A stretch of DNA of 64,000 nt from positions 3,410,001-3,474,000 of the forward strand of contig OZ199838.1 in NCBI GenBank assembly GCA_964304625.1, read 5' to 3'. The DNA comes from Kudoa neothunni (Eukaryota; Cnidaria). Both the position numbers and the translations under genes were made by a program. Of this stretch, positions 1 through 13,752 are shown piece by piece (the first letter of the stretch is position 1; the number at the start of each line of letters is the position of its first letter). A model generated the notes under the pieces. The model did no database searches. It had not been told where the DNA came from and was given only the letters and a program-made list of their open reading frames with translations.

Positions 1-2782
1 TGATGCGTCATTTTGTAAGTCTTGAGTGGTGGAGGCAACCACATTATAACCTTCGTTAATTTCTACTGAAGGTTCTACTGAGTAACTAGTTTTGATGTTA
101 TTGGTCACCAGTTCATTTTGATTCGAACTATGCCTCACATTCGTCAAATTACATTGAGGCACATTTAAATTATTTACAAGAAACTCTTGGTTTACACCAA
201 AAGTTGTATTATTATTATTATTATTACTATTAGTAGTAGTAGTAATATTTGGGTTATACGTTTCCACAAATGAATTAACATGGGGTTGGACTAATGTCGA
301 GGATTGGAAAGGTCCATTCACACTGTTACCTAACGACGAAAGATAGCTGGTATTAGCTGGGTGAGATTGTTCAACATGTCCGATGTTATTGTTATTGTTG
401 TTATTACGTATTGAATCGTGTTGTTGATTACAATTCAAATTGTTATCAATTTGGGTATATGGATCTATAGAAAAATAAAGGGTAGTTTTCATGGAATCCT
501 CAACGCGAAAATTGTTACTGTTTATAGTATTTATTTGCTCGGCCATCTGTGAGATCTGACTACGAGTCACAGGAGTCATAATCTTTCTACGATTTTCGTT
601 TCCAAATAAAGGGTACAAAGTAAACGGCATATTTTCTTCATTGGGACGACTTCCAAAAAGAAATCTATTCCAAGCTTCCTCATTCAGCACAACCGACTGT
701 GACATTTGATTGTTAATACGATTATAATTTTCCATTTGTTGATTGAAATTTTGAGATTGATGCTGTTGAGGCTGATGAGATTGAAGATTGTTATCAACAA
801 ATGTGCCAGGAACTGTTCGAATGTTATCGACATTGATTCCTATGGTAGAATTCGGAACGTCAGCATTGTTGGCTTGGTTGTAGCTTGCTATATTGCTCGT
901 ATGTGGCAAGATTTGGACTTGAGTGATAGGATCAAAGTTTCGAACATTAGAGTGAAAACTAGAATATGGAACATTGAACAGATTACTGTTGATTCTGATA
1001 GATGTTGATAGCATATTTGTGTTTGTTGTTTCATTGGTGGCTTGGTTGCTTGCTTGGTTATCTACTTTCAACCCCAATGCATCGTGTTCATCTACAATCC
1101 AAGATAAAAACAATAATAGACCAATTGATAAAAATACTGTTGTTATTATTGTTTGCTAGATAACTAGTTCCATTTGGACAGTGTCCATTTATTAAGGGTG
1201 GATTAGAATGAACAGAGATTTGTTGCTTATCAGCACCAATCATTATTGGTGCGTTATCGGTTATCGAATGATTATTTGCATGATCACCATTGTAAGAAGG
1301 AATATCATTTGGCTTAGGCATTGCAACACACGTATTTCTATTGTTATCAACTATATTCATCATCTCTTGTTGATTAACTGAATGATGCACTGGTTGATAT
1401 GACTGGGGCTGCAGCGATGGTCGCAGTATTGTTTGAGATAGATTGGGTTGTTGAAATATTGGCTGCGGTGGTATCTGCTGCAAAATGCCCCTAATATTTT
1501 GGGTACTGGAATCGACTGGTTGAACCCTTTGAGGTACGTGCTGATTGAATGCATTCCGCGATGTATTATTAATGAAATTTGTCCTATTATTTGTATTATC
1601 TATATGAATTCATCATAAGTGAACATTGGTAAAATTAAGTCAGAATGCTAAAGTACATTGATTAGTATAGGTAATGTTGTTTGTAGGCAGAGCCTGGAGC
1701 TGCAGTTGTTGTTGCTGAATGCTAGCATTAGAACCAATACTTGGTCTATAGTTGAATTGGTTGAAACGGTCGAAATTAGTTTGAAAAGCTGGATTATTTC
1801 TATATATAGTTCCTATTAGTCATATTGAAATGATTGGTATAATACCTTATATAATTGACATTGGCATTGATATTGAGAGGTTGCTGTTGAAAATGTGATG
1901 GGTTATGTTGATTAATGTTGATATTGTTAGGATTTACAACGCGGTTAAATTGATTTATGGTATCCTGAAAAAGTGAGTTAAAAATGCACCAGCATACCAT
2001 CAATAGCTAAATTACATTGCAACTATATGAGTTATAGTAGGGGTAGTGATTGGGAGCTCTTCTTTGTGGATACATTTCTAGTGTTACACTACCGATTTGA
2101 CAATTCGAATAAGATTGGCCGCCTGTTTGGCTATCGAAATTCGCGTTGAATCTGGAACCAAATGACGAAGATCGTGGTCGGACTGTTGGACAAAGCTCAC
2201 AGCCTGCAAATGATGTGTAACTGTCCACAGTTGTTGTCGAAAGTCCTCTATCTCTTGTTTCGTCTATGAAACTATCATTTACAACTGTTCTGGATTCGTA
2301 AATTCTGTTTTTAGCATCCTAAAACATAGCATTATTTTGGTAACTCTGAGCTAAACGCGACCGCGAATAATAATTCCTAGCAAATCAATTTGGTTAACAC
2401 CTACACTCATCATCTTCCGATTTCCATTTTAGCAGTAAAATTTATTAAATAATTATTCAATAATTTAAAAAAAAGTAATGCAAACAGTCTAACGTTCTAA
2501 AATTTTCTTAAAAATGTGGTATAATCTTCTTATGAAAATAAGGTGTTAATTATTGTGCCACCTGAAACTAATATGTGGTATCAATATACATTTGATGCAA
2601 CACTACAGATTTAATTGTGGGGAAAAGATTATATTTTGAGGCCAAACACGCCTCTTAATCGTTAAGGTTGTGTTGAGCGGCGATGTTATTATCATATCAT
2701 CTCAACACACACGCCCAAATAAATCAATGTTACAATCCGCCAACATATTAATCTGTCTGGCATCGTCTAAATGATAATCCAT
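1..2782 (-). CDS. Asn/Gln-rich protein of unknown function, 3' end outside window
   Basis: I do not recognise the family. Proposed exons on the minus strand: 2782-2711, 2318-2016, 1964-1846, 1799-1657, 1599-1138 and 1091 to the window edge. All internal introns are 46-57 nt except the first (about 390 nt), and phases agree at every junction, giving 730 codons before the edge. The first exon starts MDYHLDDARQINMLADC and is the least certain piece. The product is rich in Asn, Gln, Ser and His, with runs of Asn and a Thr-Asn run near 230-180. A less biased patch reads NEEAWNRFLFGSRPNEEN near 690-640 and could be a short conserved element. The composition suggests a disordered nuclear regulator, but that is inference. 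The frame is still open at base 1. Confidence 0.65.
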
Positions 2783-2850
2783 GTACCGTTAAAAATTATT
2801 AGCTTGATTACATTAATAGCTATAATACTAATATTTCATGGGAATAATTA

Positions 2851-3216
2851 TTAATGACTATTAGCAAATGGAATTACAGACGAAGTTGGATCAACCTCTA
2901 TCTCCGTCAGGAGTACTAAACTAGTAAATAAAATAGATACTTCTTCACTAAATGTTTCCATTTGGACGATCCTATGGTAGTCATTGGGTTGATCTTCAGA
3001 CTTTTCCATTTCATATGGTACCAAATATTTTGAATCATCATAGATTGGTGATGAGTAATTTCCATCTCCATCATTAATGGGTCTCATTCTCGGGATGCAA
3101 GTATTGGTGAGCACTGTTGAACAAGTTGGATCCAACTGTTCATCTTTAGATTTTGTTTCACATATTCCTTCTCCTACTCCTAATATTTGATTTAACAAAT
3201 TTTCACCTAAAATCAT
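2851..3216 (-). CDS. Possible small acidic ORF, unrecognised
   Basis: An ATG-to-stop frame of 121 codons on the minus strand, 69 bp upstream of the proposed start of the Asn-rich gene. It has Cys residues near the start and a negatively charged middle. The local string VLTNTCIPRMRP resembles TLTNTEIPKSSP in the secreted protein at 56915, which may be chance. The frame stays open upstream of the ATG, so this could be the last exon of a longer gene, but I found no convincing upstream exon. No domain is recognised. Confidence 0.3.
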   Translation of the reverse strand: MILGENLLNQILGVGEGICETKSKDEQLDPTCSTVLTNTCIPRMRPINDGDGNYSSPIYDDSKYLVPYEMEKSEDQPNDYHRIVQMETFSEEVSILFTSLVLLTEIEVDPTSSVIPFANSH

Positions 3217-6200
3217 GGATTTTATCAGTTCGCATAAATTTATCGAAAAAGAAAACTGTTTTAGTATTCATATACATGATTCCCAACTCTTGTCTGATAT
3301 CATTTTTCCTCCAATCGTAAAATGTGAACTTCAATCACTTCGATATGTAGATTATATTTTACGTCAACTATATGTTACGATAACCTAATCATATATTGTA
3401 AAATCCTAATTCTAACACTCTTAAACTATGAAGACCCGTCTTTAGAGAGTTGATAAGATTACCTAATAAATATTTTGTCAACTTATCAAATTCATTTTCA
3501 AATTTTCCGACCATTTCATCTATACTCCTATTTACAACTATATAACTCGCTTTTTTAATTATTTAGATTTTATCTTTTTACTTCCTATTAAACTCATTAA
3601 TCTTAATCACATGATTTATTTATTGAGGGATGTATTATTTAAATTTTATACCTACTCTCAATAGAATATATATTTCAAAATGTATTTTCTGGTTGCTAAT
3701 TGATGCACATTTGTCACTTTGTTTTGCCGATAAAAATAAAATATGCTTCGTTCTCATACATTCAAAGTCAACTTGGACAGGTGCTAACGTAGGAAGATTT
3801 TTATAATTGTGATTATATTTTCTGGTGGGTGTTCCCATTCAATGATCATATTAGAACTGAAATAAGTACACTCTTCATTAGCATTAATTACCTTACACTG
3901 TAATTGCTATAATTTTTACAAGTTGTGATTTTTTTATCCATTCTACTTATGCACCAGCCTGTAACATGTACTTTGAACACTGGGGAAAAATCTATTCTTC
4001 ATCCCCCAGCCGGTTCAGTTAATTTGTTAGTTACATGAATCTATTCTCTGGATGTTAAAATTCTTACTCTTCCCTAAAAAAAATTTTTAAATAAGTTTTT
4101 ACTTGAGTTACCCGTCAACTACTGTTTTTCAATAAACGTAATATTTTTAGTTTGATAATTGCTTTTTGGTCATTAGAACAATAATCTTCCTGAATATTAA
4201 TTTCACTTTCTGATTAAATTATTATTTTTCATTCCAAATTTTTTGTAGGTTTCTTCAAACAAAACTTCTTATTTTTCGTTATTGACGGATAAACTTTAAC
4301 ACCAAAAAGAGTTCAAATGTGTCATTTGTTAATTTTGCCTATGAATAGAGAACTCGCTAGTTAAATCTCCCTCAAAATAAATTAGTTAAAAAACTTGATT
4401 ATTTTGAAGTATTCTACTTGTTTGGAACATCTAACTATTTAGCATGATTCCACTTAGTCACAACTTAAGTTAATTTCACAACTGAGCTTCACCTCACAAC
4501 ATAACAACGTTTTCATCATTAAGATTCATTGTTGGATCTTCTTGAATTAATCAATCCTACTCAAATAGGATTTAGAAAGTAATGCTCTCGGTTTCATCCT
4601 CGTACGACATCTATTATGTCATCCTAGATATAATAGTGCGGTAGATAGCTAAACAAAACTTTGAAATTATCTCATTTGTGAATCACTAACTGGCAATATT
4701 AAAATTTGGCTAATGCTGTCAATCCCTAAGTCATTTTATTTTTAATGTCCAAATTAACTAAAAAACAATAATAGAAGTATGACCACTGTTGAAACCAAGT
4801 TAGGATATCGATAGTTGTTAATGAAAACATTGTGAGGTATAAACAATATAATCCAACGGGTATTTAATCCATTACCTTAATTAAAAAACGACTTATTTTT
4901 TTCCTAATTTTACTTCAGCTTAAAATAAACCTTAGATCCGATTTTTGTCAAATCCGATCCAAGAAATATATCATGTTTTTTAAGTTCATTATTGTTTATG
5001 ATAAATTACAAATCTAGACCATTATTCTATCATTAAACCATAATAATAAGAATGGTTTTTAATTACTTTATCATGAGTACGAATATTTTCGTAGCTATCT
5101 ACTATAAATAGTTATTTTATTTTTATTCCTCAACTATATTGAAATATAATGAAATATGGTGTGAAAATTTTGAGAAAAATAAATGTGTAGGAGATTATGA
5201 ATAGAGTCAAATAAAGTATTAAATCATGTTCTTCTTGATTTAACTTTATCCATCTTACCTACTTTAGTTGAAGACGTGATTGTTATAAAAAGTTGCTATA
5301 TTTGATAATGAAAACGTGATAGAAGCCAAAATTGTGAATTTCAACGCCTTGGTTTTACATGGCACTCAAGTATAATTCAATTAAAAGGTTGTGAGGTTTT
5401 TCCTCATTTTTTCGGAGGCTAAAATAAATCTTCTCAATCGTTTAATGTTTCTAGTTGTGAAAGGTTATCGTTGATAGGCTATTGGAGAGTGTGGCTTATT
5501 AGTTAGCAATTTTATACGTCGAGAAATCGATGAAATATCAAATGAATTAAAACTTGATTTTTTATATAGATCTCTAAATTTATTCAAAGAAACATGTCAT
5601 TATTAAAGTAGGAAAAGTTTCAATCTTTGAGCTGTCTCACCAGCTTTTGGCCCAAATTCGTTTTCGGTTCTCTTCGGAGTAAACACTCACCTTTCAAAGA
5701 ATATTTTGGTTGGATGATAAAATGTCAAAAAGGACATATAATGCACGAAATAGCCTATCATAAGAATATTTTAGAAATTAATGAGTTTTATTTTTGTGAA
5801 CCATTTGTACAAATGTACATACACAATAAGCTTATGCATGCCTGTTGTTGAGATAGAAAATTTTCCAACTTTCAACACTTTCCTCTTATAACAGAAGTCT
5901 TGTTTTGTGATATTGTTATAATTTCATAATTATGTAAACATATTTAAAAATTGTAAACAGAAAAGTATCTTTTATACATGAAAGTCTCGTTATTGTGTAG
6001 GAATTTTTTTCGTGGCTATTAAATGACAGAGAATCGTGAATGTATGGTTCATGGTAAACTTCTTCTGAAGTAAAAGCTAATTATTGACTTCAATCCGATT
6101 AAAAACCATTTTTATTAAGAAAAATTTAAATCTATTGTAACTTAGCGGAAACTTCAAAATGAGTCATATCAATGACAATCTTGAATTTGAACTAGAGTGG

Positions 6201-7017
6201 TACTATAGTTTACTTCGAATATTATTTCGTCATTTAGTTTTTAAGATAATAATTAAATCAACTAAAATAATTATTTAGGTAATTTATGTAAATACTATAG
6301 GCATTCATTAGCCTAATTTAGAAACACAAATGAATAAGTATGAGAGTTTTGCTAGAAAACGTTACAGAGGGAGTATTCTACGAATAGAAAAGACAATGTA
6401 CTTTTATTTTTACATGAATAAAAAGTTATATTCCAATTTAAGCATGAAACCCGAAAAAATTTCGTTTTAAGTATAAAATAAACACACGAATCACGAACGA
6501 AACCATATTCATGGGTTTCGTATGCGATAATTCAATTTTTGAGTTATATTGAAATTAGAGTTTTGAAAATTTTATGCTGATAATGAACAGAACATTAAGA
6601 ATCAATTAATAATAATAATAATAATAATTTATGTTATGCATATTAAAAATTTCATTATTAATAATTTTTCTCATTTCCAACAATTTATCATATGTAAGTT
6701 GCTCTTTTTAGTTTTGGAGCATTTATATTTAATGCCACAGTTTTTAATAATCATGAATGTAGTTTAAAAACGTTATGCGTGATTTCTTATGAATAATAAC
6801 TTTTAATTCTCGTTATGACATGGTTAATGTTACAGTTTGATAAATAGTTTATTATTATAAGTTTATAATAAAAAAAATAATTGTATCGTGTGCTTATGTT
6901 GTTTAAAAACACGGAAAATAAAGCTAAACGAGAGTTAATGTTGTTACTGATTATACACTAAAACTGTGATGTAACTAATAATCACTTATGAGTTGTCGAT
7001 TCCCATTCGAAGATTTA
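3217..7017. other. Intergenic, no gene seen
   Basis: About 3.8 kb of strongly AT-rich sequence. ORFs are short and have the look of chance frames. A short AAT/ATA microsatellite lies near 6608-6629. No promoter, RNA gene or transposon end was recognised until the pogo terminus at 7020. Confidence 0.5.
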
Positions 7018-7019
7018 TA

Positions 7020-9125
7020 CAGTAGGTGACCGATTTTCCGTAACTTTCTGCACACGCAAAAATAAAAAAATATACCTATTTTAATGAAATTAATTTAATT
7101 AATACATTCATTTCCTCTTATTGAAATAATATGTTATTTAGTGTTATTTTTAATTATATTTTTAAAGGTCTATGTCGTAATTTTATCATCTTAACTCATT
7201 ATTTAGTCTAGATAATCAATTCCTCTCTGTCGTATATTTATTCTTCTTGCTTAAATATTTAAATACATCTTTATCTGATATAAATTCTGCCACTCCTAAA
7301 TCTTCATTTTCAGAATCCGCAGATTCAACAATCAAAGGAGCAAGCTCGTTATAAATATTCTGATGTAGGCATAATGACTTCCTCTTGAATAACCTCGGAA
7401 TTTCCGACTGAGACTTCTTCATTGCTTAAATTAATATTTAATGAAATCTTGCATTCATTTGCTGCAGGAAACCCATATTTCTGAAACAATTAAACACAAT
7501 ATCCTTTGAAACACCGTCCCATGATATTTTAATTAGGAACAATGTTTGAAGCATACCTTGGGAGGATGTATTTATATCACTGCTAACTGCAGCAATATGG
7601 TTTTCTATTAAATTATTCTTGTAATTTAATAGGAATGAGAAAATGGTTCTATGGTCTAATGTCTAATAGTTGCAAAACGCTTGTTGAATTTTTTGTAAGG
7701 AATATAAGAGAGATATTGGACGAATGAATTTCGACGTGGCAAGTGGCATTATTAAGAAGCAGTAAACTTACTTGTATTTCGTTTTGAATACATTGTCAAA
7801 ATTAGAAAGATATTCGTTAAATGTTTCCCTAATCATCCATTCTTTCCAGTTTGACTTATATTTTACTAGAAATGTTTTATTTAGCATTTTTAAAACAACA
7901 TGGTTTTTGTGATTTCCGATCACAAGAGATTCAATGCAATCTCCGACGTAGATGCTCGTCGCAAAACAGTAACTATTTTTTAGATTTTTTTCTCTCGACG
8001 AAACCTAATGTTGGGTCTCGAGTCTTCCACGAATTGGCGTCAAAACGGAATCCCCGTTGCAGCCGTTGGGGTAAGGATCGGAAACCATGTCCTTCCTTAT
8101 TCAAAGAGTATTTGGTCCCCATTTCTCCATGAATTACACCTCTTACATTGTTTCGTCGATTTGGTGAAGAAACATGGGTCCAATGCCCCCCTCAATATCG
8201 ATCACATCATGAAACCTTCTTACCGTCGGAAGCGGCGGTACAAATTGTTAAAAATTAAGGCCGGACAACATCGGGATGGAGAGCCCCTCACCCTATTTAA
8301 ACATTTTATTAATATTTACCGATCGACTCTCTCGTGCTTTTTTAGTTCACTCTGTGTATTCTTTTGGCATTTGGCGCGTATAAAACACAGCATTAAAAAT
8401 AATGAACCTCTTTGTTTCTACTAAGATAATGCGGTTTCGTCATGGTTATATATGCAGCCATCGTTGTTACCTTTGATTTAGCCATTCAATGTAGGTTACC
8501 ATTTTCTATAAAACTTTAGTCAACATAAGCATCATCACCATGAGAAGTGATATTTTTTAATTAAATCGTGATTTAAAACCAAGAAATCAATCATGGCTCA
8601 TTACTACGTTTAGGTTCAATTTTTTATCTCAAATAATTCACACATTCATATACTATAGTATCGATGTCGTGATTTGAACACTGTTTAAAATTATTTCTCT
8701 CCGAAGAAGCCAAGCCAGTTTATAAGATAAAACTATATCTTTCTTCCTAATCAGGATGATATCTAGAGTAGAAATAGAAAGGAGCTTAAATTTACTAAAA
8801 GTAGTATTTTTGCACTCCTGTTTAGTATACTTTAAAAAAAATCAATAAATTTATATTTTAGTTGTATTATTTCCTTATTTTTAACTTTTTCAGGCATTAT
8901 AATTGAAAAAAAAACACACCACTAAATCCGCCTAGAGCTGGAAAGTTACGGAAAATCGGTTAAGCGATGATAATGTGAAAACCCCCACTTTTAAATGTTC
9001 AATTTTTAAAAAATTTTTAAAGTATTATTAGAACCTAAAAATAAAATCAAATATATGGTTTAAAATATTAAAAAAATATTCTAATTGAAGCAAGTCCGAC
9101 GCTACCGAAAATCGGTTACCTACAG
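7020..9125 (-). mobile_element. Decayed pogo/Tigger (Tc1-mariner superfamily) DNA transposon
   Basis: The left end reads CAGTAGGTGACCGATTTTCC after a TA. The right end, read from the other strand, gives CTGTAGGTAACCGATTTTCG before a TA, so imperfect terminal inverted repeats of about 25 bp are flanked by the TA target duplication typical of this superfamily. A further inverted copy of the terminal motif lies at about 8946-8962. The interior carries minus-strand transposase remnants between about 8010 and 7216. A GC-richer block at about 7990-8310 does not look like the rest and may be a separate insertion. The element is ancient by its decay. Confidence 0.7.
7216..8010 (-). pseudogene. pogo/Tigger transposase remnant (DDE region and C-terminal tail)
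   Basis: Minus-strand reading in shifting frames matches the middle and C-terminal half of TIGD/pogo transposases. ESLVIGNHKN corresponds to the PLVIG.SKN motif, YKSNWKEWMI to the YKAN..AWMT motif, and FLNNATCHVE to LLDNC.AH, where the family's second catalytic Asp is replaced by Asn. LIFLTKNSTSVLQLLD corresponds to the VFLPPNTTSVLQPLDQG motif, and ISWDGVSKDIVFNCFRNMGF to AW..VSP.TI.NCFRKAGF. The last 68 codons (7422-7216) form an open acidic tail. Stops and frame changes interrupt it, and the N-terminal HTH region was not found. Confidence 0.7.
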
Positions 9126-9127
9126 TA

Positions 9128-10855
9128 TATAACAGGTCTATTTCATTTTATGCAAACAATAAAATAAAATAAATTTGGTAGGTTTCGTCTCCATTAGTGG
9201 TAAATATGGGCTGAAAAATTTTCGATTCGTTTGGTCTAATTTTGTAATTCTTCGATGAGTTAGAAGCTTCATTATTTAAACCTATTTCATATCGTCAATA
9301 TCCCGGGAAAACACCACAAGAAAGGGTTTAAAAATGCGACTATCAAAAATCACGATATCAGAAAATTCCCAAATTTTCTCGAAATTTCGAGATAATTGAT
9401 CAGCCTGATTTGGTAGGATTATCTACAACCGTGTACATCTACTATATACAAACAAAGAAAATTTTTCAGCTTCGTCAGGGATTGGGAACATTCTGCATTG
9501 AAATATCTCTTAAACCTACCAAAATACACTAACCCTGTCATTTTATTCATAGAGGTATATATTAAGGTTACATACTTTAAAAAATATAATCTAAAAAGGA
9601 TAAAAATTCCCAATTTGTATAACACTTATGTATCAAAAGTAAATTAAAAATTTATATACTCGGTATATTATACTACTAAAATCTTATATTTATCTCATTT
9701 TGTTATTCTTTAAATGACTTATTTTAAAAAAAAACGTTCTTGGAAAATTAATATATAATAATTGTTGGAAAAAGTTTTATTTATAGCTAAAACAAAAAAT
9801 TGATCATAGAAGGATTTTAAAAATTTAATGATAAAACGATTATAACTTTTTTTTTAATACATCCAATTTAAACAAAAAAATGTATAAACTAAAAATTTGT
9901 TATTTGGTTGTTTTGGTCTTTTAGAACGTTTGTGGGCAATTTATAAAAAATGATAGAGAAAAACATTTAAAATAGGATATGGAAAGATATTTAAAATGGT
10001 TGAGTCCTATAATTTTGGGAATGAAACACTATAAAAATGTTTTTAAAATATAAAATTAACTTAGGAGTTAATGTAAGAATACTGGAGGGCGTTTCCATTG
10101 TTTTGGTGGATTTAACAAAGATTTCACATATGGCAGACGCAGACGGTGTCGTATTCGGGATTTAGTAGAAAAATTAGATATTATTGTGATTAGTTGAATC
10201 ATTGTTGTCGGAATTCTTTTATTTTGTTATGGATAATATCGTACGTAAAGACAAAAAAGAAACGAAATAATTGAATAGAATAAACACCTGCAATGTAAAT
10301 CACATAAAGGATCAAAATCATTTCATTAAATTTCTCTTCAGTAATGTACACAAATAGAATGTGGTGAGATTACTTAAGGCGTAAGGTTAGGCATTGTGTC
10401 TTAAAGAATAATTTAAACAACAATAATTGTCCCTTATTTTAATAAGCCAGCTTAAACTATAAAACTAATGGGACCTTCATTTTACACTGTACAATACAAG
10501 AAAAGGCAATCGAGTATAAACAGACCACATATCAAAAAATATACCCACCAATTTAACCACTATAATTTCATGGTTGAAACAAATTTTGAAGAAAAATAAC
10601 GGCGAACTTGTTTGAGCTACCGAGAGCATTCTACATTCAGCGCAATTTGCTAATCTCGCATTCACTACAACTGATTTATTCCCGACAACGGGAACATAAT
10701 GATTAGGGGGATTATAAAATAGAAAACTGCATAAAAACTTTTCACACACCTTATAAAGCTATCACAAAATGAACGCATAACAAGATCAACTGCAGGAATT
10801 GTAATAACGCTATTATAGACGTGGTAGACTGTAATGTAGATTAATAATGAGTTCG
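9128..10855. other. Intergenic plus probable 3' untranslated sequence of the aminopeptidase gene
   Basis: AT-rich sequence with no recognised gene. The part nearest 10855 lies just downstream of the aminopeptidase stop and probably includes its 3' UTR. The short ORFs here (for example on the minus strand at 10749-10477) have no recognisable domain. Confidence 0.4.
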
Positions 10856-13752
10856 TTAAGATGAAAATTTCCCACAAAGGAATTCCGTCAAGTGTTTCGA
10901 ATGCATTTCTATCCAATGGGCGTTGACACGAATCTCCTCAAGTGACTGTTTCAATGTACGATCAATGGCAGGTGTGGGATTCTTATCGAAAAATTCCTAC
11001 ATAGAAAAACAAATTTATTAAATTCGAATCAATCACATGTGATATTTACAGTAATATCTTGAACAAACGCATGTGAGGAGAATGAAGATATAGAATTACC
11101 AACCAGTCGATTTAGAAGGAATCCTCCATTGTTATATTTGGCTGAGATAGTGTTCCAATTGGTTTTAATGTATTCCCAGCGTTCTTTTCTGGCTTCCAAC
11201 GATCCACAAAATCCCAATATTCCATATAATGCATCGCAAGATGGAACACATTCCTAGACACACAAGTTCATTGTAGTGATTCCACAATAGTTGGCATATA
11301 GACAACTTACAGATAAACTGAAACTTAGCACTTGTCTAGCAACTTCAAGATTTTTACAACGACCAAGAACAGACAATATTTTAACTTTTTCTTCTTGTAA
11401 CATTGATTCCATGTACATCTTTTTAAGTGTATCAAATTCTTGTTGTCCACCGTAGATCATGACAATAGAATAAATTGGTCCTCGAAGATCTGGGCTTAAT
11501 GCAGCGGTTTTATCGCAGTGGTTTTGGAAAAGTCTGCGAGCTTCTTCAACAACTTCATGTTGACCTGCTCGTCCTAACATTGAGATCACCAAACTACGCA
11601 GCATATTGCCAAGATGGTCATCAACTTGTGTTGAATGCCAGCCAAGTTTTTGTAATAGGCAACTGAACACCTTGCACACCATAGTGTCAAAACATTTTTC
11701 AAGTTTTCCTCCACTACCATCATCAATGCTTTGCACAAAGCAACGCAAAGTTGAAAGATTGTTAGTTATATCACTCCACACGGTGTAATTTTCTTCGTCG
11801 TAACAACTCAAGAAGACATTGAAGTAGGTGATAGCATCAACAAGGCCGAGTTTGGACAGTGAGAATATATCACTTTGAATACCGAGTCGTTCAGTAGCAC
11901 ATATATTTTTGGAAGAGAATGCAGTCAACAACGGATCAAGCATAGCTTGAGAGTAGTTGACACGATAGAGACCAACTTGATTTTTATTGAGTTTGATCCA
12001 TTTGGGTTTTTGAGATAGGTTCAAAGTGATTTTGGTTTCTTCTTTGTCCATCAACAATGAAGCCACTGGTTCATCTTGATAATCAACACAAACTGTAATG
12101 GGGATCATCCACGTTGAAGATTCTTTCACATTGGTGGCAGAAACCACAAACCGACATTGTTTAATAGTGAGTTCAACGTTTCCATCTGGCAAATCGAGTG
12201 ACGACACAGATAAAACTGGGTAACCAGTGACTTTGGTCCAACAACCCATCACTTCAACTATCGGTTTTCCGCTGGCATCAGCAAGATGTTTCCACAGATC
12301 GGATGTGGAGGCATTTCTGTAACGGAAATCTTGAAGGTAGGTTTGAAGACCTTTTTGAAAAGCAGTCTTCCCGACATATTCGTGCAGCATACGTATCACA
12401 CAGGAACCTTTGCTGTAGGAGATGGCATCAAAAATTTCATCGATTTCCGATGGATGACCAACCTCCACTTCAACAGGATGACTGTTATCCAAAGAGTCCA
12501 ATTCCATGCAACGAGCGTAGTCGGTGGACACAAATTGAGTCCATATATCATACGAAGGAAAGAACTCATTGACCAATAAAAACTCGATCCAAGTGGCGAA
12601 CCCCTCGTTCAACCACAAATGAGTCCACCATTCCATTGTTACAATGTTTCCAAACCATTGATGAGCTAGTTCGTGAGCGACAACCAAAGCGACGCGTTGT
12701 TTACCACTGGCAGAGGAATTCTCAGGATCCACCAATAGAGCAGTCTCACGATATGTCGTTAAACCCCAATTTTCCATTGCACCTGCAGCGAAATCTGGTA
12801 TTGCCACAAGGTCGGCCTTAGATATTGGATATTCGATGTCGAAATATTTCTCATAGAATGGAATCGCCTTGGTGGCAATATCAAGTGAAAAACGACCATG
12901 TTCTTTTTTTCCAATTGGAGTGTATACTGAAACTTTTTTTCCATTACATGTTTCAGCGGATATACCTTCCAAGTCCCCAACCACGTATGCTACCAAATAG
13001 GTGGACATTTTTGGTGTTTCAGCGTAAGTCACAATACTATAGCCTGGATCGGCATGATCTTTAGTTGACACGACCTCCATGTTAGATAAAGCTACCATCG
13101 ATTTTGGGACAATCAGAGAAATTTTAAACGTGGCTTTAAGGGCAGGCTCATCCCAGCATGGAAATGCCTTACGGGCAAATGTTGACTCAAACTGCGTGCA
13201 TGCAACCAATTTCTCTTCACCGTCACATGTGTTGTAGGTACAATAGTATAGACCGTACAATTGCTTCAAAAGATTTCCTTTGAAATTCACGTGAAAAATT
13301 CCATTGCATTTCGGTATCGGTGTATCAAAGATGGCAGTCACTGTTTCGAGATTGCTATCACTTTCTTGCTTAATACATTTGTATTCAACATTATCCGAAC
13401 TCACAAACTTAATTTTTGATAGCTCCAGATCTACACTATGGAATTCTATTTGTTGAGTCTCCTCACTAATCGATAAATCGATGTTGCATGTTCCACTAAA
13501 CTCTTTCGAACCAAAATCTATCTTAGTACATAATCGATAATTGGAAGGAACAACTGATTGAGATAATCGGCGAAACGGTCTTCCAGACAGTGCCATCTTT
13601 ATATCCCAATCGAAACAGCTCGTAAGTGCCTTCGGTTCACATGCAAGCATATCATAAAACCTTGGAGTATTGATAACTATTGATCTTCCATTCCATACCA
13701 TGAATTTGTTTGGATAAAGATTTTTCATATTAGGTTTCGAGCGATGTAACAT
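10856..13752 (-). CDS. NPEPPS: Puromycin-sensitive aminopeptidase (M1 zinc metallopeptidase)
   Basis: Cytosolic M1 aminopeptidase that removes N-terminal residues from peptides. Exons 13752-11311, 11253-11050 and 10996-10856 join in phase 0 and give 928 aa, close to the 919 aa of human NPEPPS. Seen in the sequence: GAMENWG at about residue 324, the zinc motif HELAHQWFGN at about 360 and WLNEGFA supplying the third ligand Glu at about 382. The C-terminal exons carry the ERAP1-like helical domain, with NGGFLLNRLV and FFDKNPTPAIDRT matching the family end. The body proper starts near MALSGRPFRRLSQSV (residue 53), equivalent to human MPEKRPFERLP, so there is a 52-residue N-terminal extension and the inner Met is an alternative start. 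A TTTTTCAG acceptor-like site lies about 20 nt upstream of the first ATG. Confidence 0.96.

Noticed and set aside
5627-5851. A 74-codon plus-strand frame in the long intergenic region
   Set aside because: No domain, no splice context and no similarity to any transposon in the window.
12286-13064. Plus-strand open frames inside the aminopeptidase gene
   Set aside because: They are antisense shadows of a strongly conserved M1 peptidase exon.
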